NCBI GenBank assembly: GCA_033065855.1
Contig: JAVXUO010002676.1
Coordinates: 62,001-126,000 of the forward strand
Reading direction: 5' to 3'
Source of the DNA: Escallonia rubra
Taxonomy: Eukaryota; Streptophyta; Magnoliopsida; Escalloniales; Escalloniaceae
Length of the DNA: 64,000 nt
Shown here: piece by piece, positions 58,441-64,000 of the stretch
Layout of the letters: each line of letters begins with the position of its first letter
Position numbering within the stretch: position 1 is the first letter of the stretch
The notes under the pieces: generated by a model
What the model was told of the DNA's origin: nothing
Seen by the model: the letters and a program-made list of their open reading frames with translations, nothing else
Databases searched by the model: none
Made by a program: the position numbers and the translations under genes

Positions 58441-59674
58441 GACTGGATTATGGTACCCAAGCAGGAATCATGGTAGAACACGACTGGATCATGAACCCCT
58501 ACACCTTATAAATTCATTTTTCGGGAGAATATGACTGGATCATGATTCATGTTTGGAGAGTTACTGGGCATTGGAGAACATGACTAGTAGTACCTTCTAT
58601 AAATTAATGACTGGTAGTAAATCATGGTAGTACCTTCTATAAATTCATTTTTCTAGTTAGCTAAAACTCTGTGCAATGTTTGGAGAGTGTTAAGTGTGTT
58701 GTTGTAGGAACTGCTTGGGTACCATTATTCTTCATTTCATGATTCCTGCTGGTTGTTGGTACGCGGGGGCGGTGGGGGGGTGTGCAGTAGTAATCTTCTT
58801 CAATAGAAGTGTACAGTAGAAGTAGACATGTTTGGACTTTGGATAGTGTTAAATGTGTTGTTGTAGGAGCTGCTTGGGTAGTGTTAAGTGTGTTGGTAAG
58901 TACCTTATTGTAACAAAGGTGAATATATAGAGGAAAGCAAGTTACATTAAGGTTGATTTTTCAATAACAAAAGCTTTGCCAAAACCAATCACAATATTGT
59001 AATAATAGGCATATAGTGGTTATTGGTTAACCCTGTTGCTACGCGGGTCCATATCTTGTTTGGTGGTTTATATTTGTGGTTGAAATTAACTAATGAATAT
59101 GGTTCGTGTGTTTTCTCTTAATGGATGTGATAAAGGGCTGCAGAAAGGGTTTAAACTTTCACCTGTGAGGCATAACTGTTGTTATGAAGCAGATTTTGAA
59201 GTTCTTTAAAATAAAATAAGGAATGTGTTGCATGTGCTTTCTTGCAGATTTTTATGTTCTTTATGATATTGAAGAAGCCTCGGAATGCAGTGATGATCAA
59301 TTTGGCATGGATGACATGATGCATACAGATGATGACTATGATAGTTCCTAATTTCTTTAGTATTTCTAAATTAAGGAGCCGTTAGACTTTCTTGTACTAA
59401 TTATTCTTATTCTTTTACTAGCAATACTTTGTTCCTTAACTTTCATTTGAATTATGTTGTGGATGAACTCTTTTTCCTTTATAATTGGGAGCAAAGTTTG
59501 TTTCTTTTGGTTGTAATGTACTTTTTTTTATGGTTTTCTCTTAGGTACCAATGTTTCTTGTGGCTTATCGTTTTAGTTTTGCTAATGTAGTCACTGTTCA
59601 TGCTTTTCTTTTAGATAGCTGGACCAGCACAGAACACCTGAAGAGGCACAGGAGATTTGACACCATAGGCCCAA

Positions 59675-60272
59675 ATGTTGGCACCACAATTGGAACAAGT
59701 GCAAACTGTTGGCAGGTCAAGTAATGAAGCACCAAGCCCAGTGTTAAAGGAAGAGTCCGCTTCAGCGGCGGATCTTCAAATCACTGCAGGTTACGGTGAA
59801 AATGGAATTCTTAGAGCATGCTTTGTTTTGTTTAATTAGGTTATTTCAGTCTTTTGCTTGATATATACACGTTGTTCACGGTAGGAAAGGTGCAAGCTAA
59901 TGGAATAAATACAAGCTAAAAATTGGTATATAAATCTGATGTGGATTAGCTTGATGTGATACAGGGAGAAATAAAACAGGGCCAACTTTAAATCTAGCAC
60001 TTGCAAGGAAGAAGATAGCTGGACAGAAGGAATACCTGGACATGTTTGTGGACGATGGGCGCACTGTGGGTTTGGAATGCCAACTGGTGACAAAGAAATT
60101 GAGTTGGAGGAGACAAAGAGAAGGGCAAAGTGAGCCGAACAATGATCAAATGTGTTGGCTAGAGAAATGCAAGAAATGAGGGCTTCACAAAAGGGAGACG
60201 AACCAGCTGCTCTAATCTTTGTTGGCAAAAGTGCAAAGTGGCAGCAGCAACTCTTCCTCTTGATGGTGAGTT
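59675..60272 (+). pseudogene. Decayed En/Spm-type plant transposase (transposase_24-like) fragment
   Basis: Two blocks can be joined in phase: 59675-59789, then 59965 onward, giving a stop at 60177-60179 and about 109 residues. The second block reads RNKTGPTLNLALARKKIAGQ and later GRTVG, the conserved box of Ptta/En/Spm transposase proteins. In another frame, 60069-60270 reads ELEETKRRAK and, after two stops, EMQEMRASQKGDEP; this probably is the true continuation, so a frameshift lies near 60060. It marks the element as derived from an En/Spm-type autonomous ancestor. Confidence 0.55.
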
Positions 60273-62002
60273 ACTACAACATACTGGACAATGTTTCTAA
60301 TGTGTTTCATTACATTAAATTACCTCTTTTCCTTCTGACCATTGACATTGTTTCTAATAGATCTCATTAGTCCCTGCCTTGCATTGGTACTATATGTGCC
60401 ATAGTGTTTCATTATATTAAATCACCTCTGAGGAGTATTGACTTTGGTTAATTTGATCAGTGAATGTGGTAATCTTCCATTTATGTGTGGCTTTGAGGAC
60501 TTTTGACTTGGATTGATTTGCAAGAGTGATTAATACTCTCGAATTTGGTACTTTTTCTGAAAATTGAGTTTGCTGAGTTTGGTTATGGAATTAGCTTGAA
60601 GTTTCCTAAGGTGAAAGGGACCAAAATGGCCTCTTCTAGTAGGAAATTTAAGAGAAAATGGCATGGTAGGGAGGAAAGGAGGATTGATAAGGAGTATATG
60701 ATGTTGTTTTGATGCCATCAGATGGTGTTTATTTGTCAAGTTCAGAATCCGATGACTCATACTGGTTCATTGGGTGCTTGGAACAGCACGCCCCTAATTT
60801 TTAGAGTGATAAAGAGGGAGACGATAGTTTTGTGGTGCTTGTACTAGAATATTAGTGATAGAGAAAGGAGGTGGTTGCATCAAAGACAATTGCTTGTGGG
60901 AAACCAAAAACAAAAGTAAAAGGATTTGCCAGGGCATCAACAGAACTGTTCACCTACAATGGCATCAACAGAACTGTTCACCTACAATAGTAGGAAGTCC
61001 AGGAGACCAATGAAAATATGTCATGAGTATCTTTGGGTTATTGGTGGATTTGCTATATTTTAGTCAATATTTGCTACACAGGCTTCTCTCTGGTATATGA
61101 TTATAGTTGTCTTGTTTTGTAGTGTGATGATCATGTTGTTTTTTTGTGCAGTGAAAAACTATTGTTGGGATTGAGTTTGAGGTATTGAAGACGTAGACGC
61201 AGCGATAACGCGTATCCTAGATTATTGTACTTAGTGATTCGGTAAATGGAACCCTTTTAGTTTATATTGACATTAAGAAGACTCTTGTAAGGGATGGTTT
61301 CTTTATAACGAATTGTTTTTTAAATTCAATCCTCTTACTGTAAAAGTTTATTCTCATTATTTTGTAGAAGAATAATATTTACAGGACATACGATTTGATA
61401 ACATGTTGCAACTTCCAAGTGTCACCATTACCGTGAAGAGAAAAGATTGTGGTTATCACTACATCAATAAAAGTTTGTCACTAATGTGTATAGTGACAAC
61501 AAGAAAAAATTAAAATGGTGACAATGAGAAGTTGTCAATGAATGTACTAGTGACAAAACAAATAATTGATACAAACGGCAATTGTGACAACCCTAAAATT
61601 GTCACATATTTTAATTTGTGACAACACCGAAGTTGTCACACCTTAAATTGTGACCCCAATATTGTCGTCACTAGACAAAAATAGTGACAAGAAATCTTGT
61701 TAGTGGATCTCAACCCAAATCAATTGGGAGGGTTCTTTAGTGACAACATGGGGTTTTACTGACAACATATGAGAACATTAGGTGACAATAAAGTTGTCAC
61801 TAAATGTAATGAATCAGAAGTTGTCACATGGCTTTAAGATTTTGTGACAACTTTTTAAATGTTGTCACTTATGGTCTTTAGTGACGGGCCTATAGTGACA
61901 ATTAATGTGACAACATATTTTTGTCACTATAGCAATCAGTGACAATTTTGCATCCTATTGTGACAACTTTCGTTGTCACTAGTGACCAATTTTCTTGTAG
62001 TG

Positions 62003-62639
62003 AAATCATATGACTCTGTTGGATGGGATATTTTGAGGACTGTTATGGAAGTATTACATTTTCCTGCCAATTTTTTGGGTTAATTTTACGCTACACCCTG
62101 TACTTAGGGATCAGTTGCACTCAGCACTCTAGGGTTTTAAAATTGGCACCTAACACCAAACAATTCAAAAATCTTGACTTCCATCACCAAATGACGGTCA
62201 AAATATATGTTGACCAAACGACTGTTAGTTTTTTAGGGGCAAAAAGGTCTTATCAACCAACCAAAACTTACATGTCACCACAGTCAGCTTTACATGTCCC
62301 AATTGGCACTCCACGTCATTTCCCTCCAACGGCTCTCTCCTTCCACATAATATGGTTCAAACGGCTACCTGGGTGTATAGAAGCTCACGCAGATGAGACT
62401 CACGCACACCCACACACATACAGACTCAGACCGTAGCTGCCATTAGAAGGAAGAAGAACTCAAGTTTAACGAGCAAAACACGAAAGTAGGGGCAGATTAA
62501 TGTATGGCTTTATAAGTAGGGTTTATTTAGAAGTAGGGTTTTTTTGTGATTTGGGGATGTTAGGGATTTCGGACTTGGCTGTGTTGAATTGATGTAAATT
62601 GGTTTTAGGACTTTCAATTACGAGGAACAGGGTGTGGAG
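62003..62639. other. Upstream region of the GRF gene, possibly a MULE terminal region
   Basis: The stretch from about 62076 ('gttaattttacgctacaccc', 'gcactc', 'gggttttaaaattgg') resembles the terminal regions of plant Mutator-like elements. The right end of such an element would lie outside the window, so it cannot be tested here. An open frame (62023-62436) covers it but starts in the CACTA flank and has no motif. Confidence 0.3.
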
Positions 62640-63235
62640 ATGAGTTCTAGTAGCAACTCAATGACTGAAATGGGAAAATGCCATGGCTGCTACTGTGGAC
62701 CTTCTTGCATAAAGTATGCTAGAACGATGGACAACCCAGGAAGAAGGTTTGTTGGATGTGGCAATTATAAGGTAATTTTATGAGTTTCATCTTTCAAAAT
62801 TGATTCGTGAATTTTGAAATTAATATGTTGGTGTGTTTGTAGGAAATGTCTTGTGGGTACTTCGAATGGATTGACCCAGAAGTCTGTGAAAGAGGGAAGG
62901 TGTTTGGAAAGAAGATCTTAAATCAAAACTCTGAAATTAGTGGCATGATTGTTGAGAAGAATAGAGTGATTGAAGATTTGAAGAAGAAGAATGGAATTTT
63001 AGAAGCTGCAATTGAGGAATTGACTGAGAAGAATGAGACATATGCCAAAGCAGTTGAAGATTTGAGGAAGAAGATTAGGTTGGCAAAAAAACAAGTATGG
63101 GAGGCCAAAAACAGTGGGAAAATCACAAAGAAGTTGGTGTTTTTATTGCTGGGATTGGGTATTGTTATGTGGTTTGTGGTGCAAATTGGGGGCATAAATG
63201 TGTTAGTGTTGATGCAGATTATGTGCTGGCATTGA
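62640..63235 (+). CDS. GRF-type zinc-finger, coiled-coil, membrane-anchored protein
   Basis: Two exons, 62640-62771 and 62843-63235, join GT-AG in phase 0 to give 174 residues. Residues about 14-57 are a GRF zinc finger: CHGCYCG, then NPGRRFVGCGNY, then CGYFEWIDPE, with Cys in the CxC...C...C positions. Residues about 75-135 are a Lys/Glu-rich coiled coil (IEDLKKKNGI, EELTEKNETYAKA, EDLRKKIRLA). A hydrophobic helix of about 20 residues (LVFLLLGLGIVMWFVVQIGG) lies near the C-terminus. GRF fingers bind single-stranded nucleic acid in animal proteins; the small plant forms are multi-copy and uncharacterised. The gene converges on a possible Mutator transposase ORF, so it may belong to a transposon. 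Confidence 0.8.
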
Positions 63236-63245
63236 AAGAAATGTA

Positions 63246-63390
63246 ATTGCAATGAAGGTTTTCTTATATTATTGCAATGAAGGTTTTCTTGAAACAATTT
63301 GAATGTCTCAAGTGTGATCTCATTTTCCTATGTTATTGCAATGAAGGTTGATTGAAACAATTTGAATGTCTCAAGTGTGTTCTCATTTCC
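63246..63390 (+). repeat. Tandem duplication downstream of the GRF gene
   Basis: A 64-bp unit starting 'attgcaatgaaggtt' and including 'gaaacaatttgaatgtctca' repeats at 63271 and 63335, with a partial copy at 63246. It forms the 3' untranslated region of the GRF gene. Confidence 0.85.
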
Positions 63391-63854
63391 ACTGAGTTGG
63401 CAAAGTGACTGCTGACATAGATACAAAATGGCTGCATAAAATGACTGCAAATACAGTCAAATGGCTGCACAAAATACGGTTAAACTCCATATGTATTAAT
63501 ATCATAAGTGGCTGCACAATCAAATGGCTCCACAAAATATGTTCCATGTTTTGTGTTAATCAAGCTGCACAAAAAGTGGCCATTACAATTGAATGCCTAA
63601 ATAAATAACATCTAGTTCCCAAGGCACACAAAGGTGCCTCTTACAAAAGATTGCCTAAATACAATTACTTCCTAAGGCACAAAAATGGGCCTATGTATCA
63701 TCATCTATTGACCACAAAAGATATTGACCACTGCAAAAAAAGGGCCTATGTATTATCATCTATTGACCACTGCAAAAAAATTGTCAACCCTTTTTACAAA
63801 AGATATCCTAACCCCGCAAAAGATATCCTACTACTAGTAAAGACCAGCTTCTTG

Positions 63855-64000
63855 CTACTTTTTTTTCTTGTTTCCAGCTTGTAGAAGTGATGCTAGTGAC
63901 ATTGTCTTCTGACCATTCCATGTCAACCTTGATTCTTCTATCCTAACCCCACTGATTTGCACTGATCTTGGGACAGGTGGTGGAACTCTAGGTGTAGCCC
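63855..64000 (-). CDS. C-terminal end of an unidentified protein, possibly a Mutator-like transposase (partial)
   Basis: The minus-strand frame is open from the window edge to TAG at 63855-63857, about 48 codons. It reads RVPPPVPRSVQISGVRIEES, then LTWNGQKTMSLASLLQAG and a Lys tail. A short basic tail after a 'TWxGxxxMS..LLQA' box resembles the C-termini of plant MULE transposases, after the SWIM zinc finger. This is a weak match made by eye; the catalytic and SWIM regions would lie to the right of the window. Confidence 0.4.
   Translation of the reverse strand, partial: ATPRVPPPVPRSVQISGVRIEESRLTWNGQKTMSLASLLQAGNKKKK

Larger units (their letters stand above)
57458..62002 (+). mobile_element. 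CACTA (En/Spm) transposon, 4545 bp, intact termini
   Basis: It starts CACTACAAGAAAAAGTG and ends TTTTCTTGTAGTG, the CACTA terminal inverted repeat, flanked by AAA on both sides (57455-57457 and 62003-62005), a 3-bp target-site duplication. The subterminal zones (57470-57800 and 61440-61990) are packed with GTTGTCACT and AGTGACAAC words in both orientations, the presumed transposase-binding repeats. The interior holds a CT-rich leader (57880-58040) and decayed transposase-24-like sequence. It is non-autonomous because no complete TNPD/TNPA-type transposase is visible. Confidence 0.93.

Noticed and set aside
1..64000. CRISPR arrays, operons or bacterial genes
   Set aside because: Introns, plant transposons and plant gene families show nuclear plant DNA. 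The tandem arrays lack the unique spacers of CRISPR.

Overview
This is a stretch of nuclear DNA from a flowering plant, probably a core eudicot. It is AT-rich, its genes are split by GT-AG introns, and most of the rest is layered transposable-element debris. The species cannot be named from the sequence. I could assemble three host genes exon by exon, plus one small gene that may belong to a transposon. They are a CS-domain (p23/NudC-like) protein with a plastid-targeting-like N-terminus (minus strand, 3' part cut off by the window start), a WAT1-related/EamA membrane transporter (plus strand, seven exons, 371 aa), a KANADI2-type GARP transcription factor (minus strand, six exons, 369 aa) and a GRF-zinc-finger coiled-coil protein (plus strand, two exons, 174 aa).

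Layout. 1-2232: CS-domain gene. 2550-10960: repeat block holding a dispersed 400-bp repeat, two related foldback elements (3047-4860 and about 9508-10960) built from short palindromes, and between them a decayed endogenous pararetrovirus (Caulimoviridae-like). The viral relic keeps a tRNA-Met primer-binding site, a capsid-like block and a 30K-type movement-protein block, and is split by an 869-bp hAT element. 12471-15322: WAT1-related gene. 20329-28200: remains of at least two Ty3/gypsy elements with Tat-like gag, around a GC-rich zone of different tandem arrays. 29302-29838: a 5'-truncated LINE with a 14-bp target-site duplication. 32199-41030: two Helitrons (one with clear termini), several MITEs, a SINE and a LINE reverse-transcriptase relic. 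44216-49243: KANADI2-like gene. 49244-57457: gene-poor spacer. 57458-62002: a 4.5-kb CACTA element with intact ends and a 3-bp target-site duplication. 62640-64000: GRF-zinc-finger gene facing tail-to-tail a partial ORF that resembles the C-terminus of a Mutator-like transposase.

The host genes are not functionally linked: organelle proteostasis, membrane transport and leaf polarity. The strongest candidates for something little described are the virus relic, where capsid comes before movement protein, the palindrome-array foldback family, and the possible GRF/MULE gene pair at the right edge. All similarity statements rest on motif recognition by eye; no database search was run.
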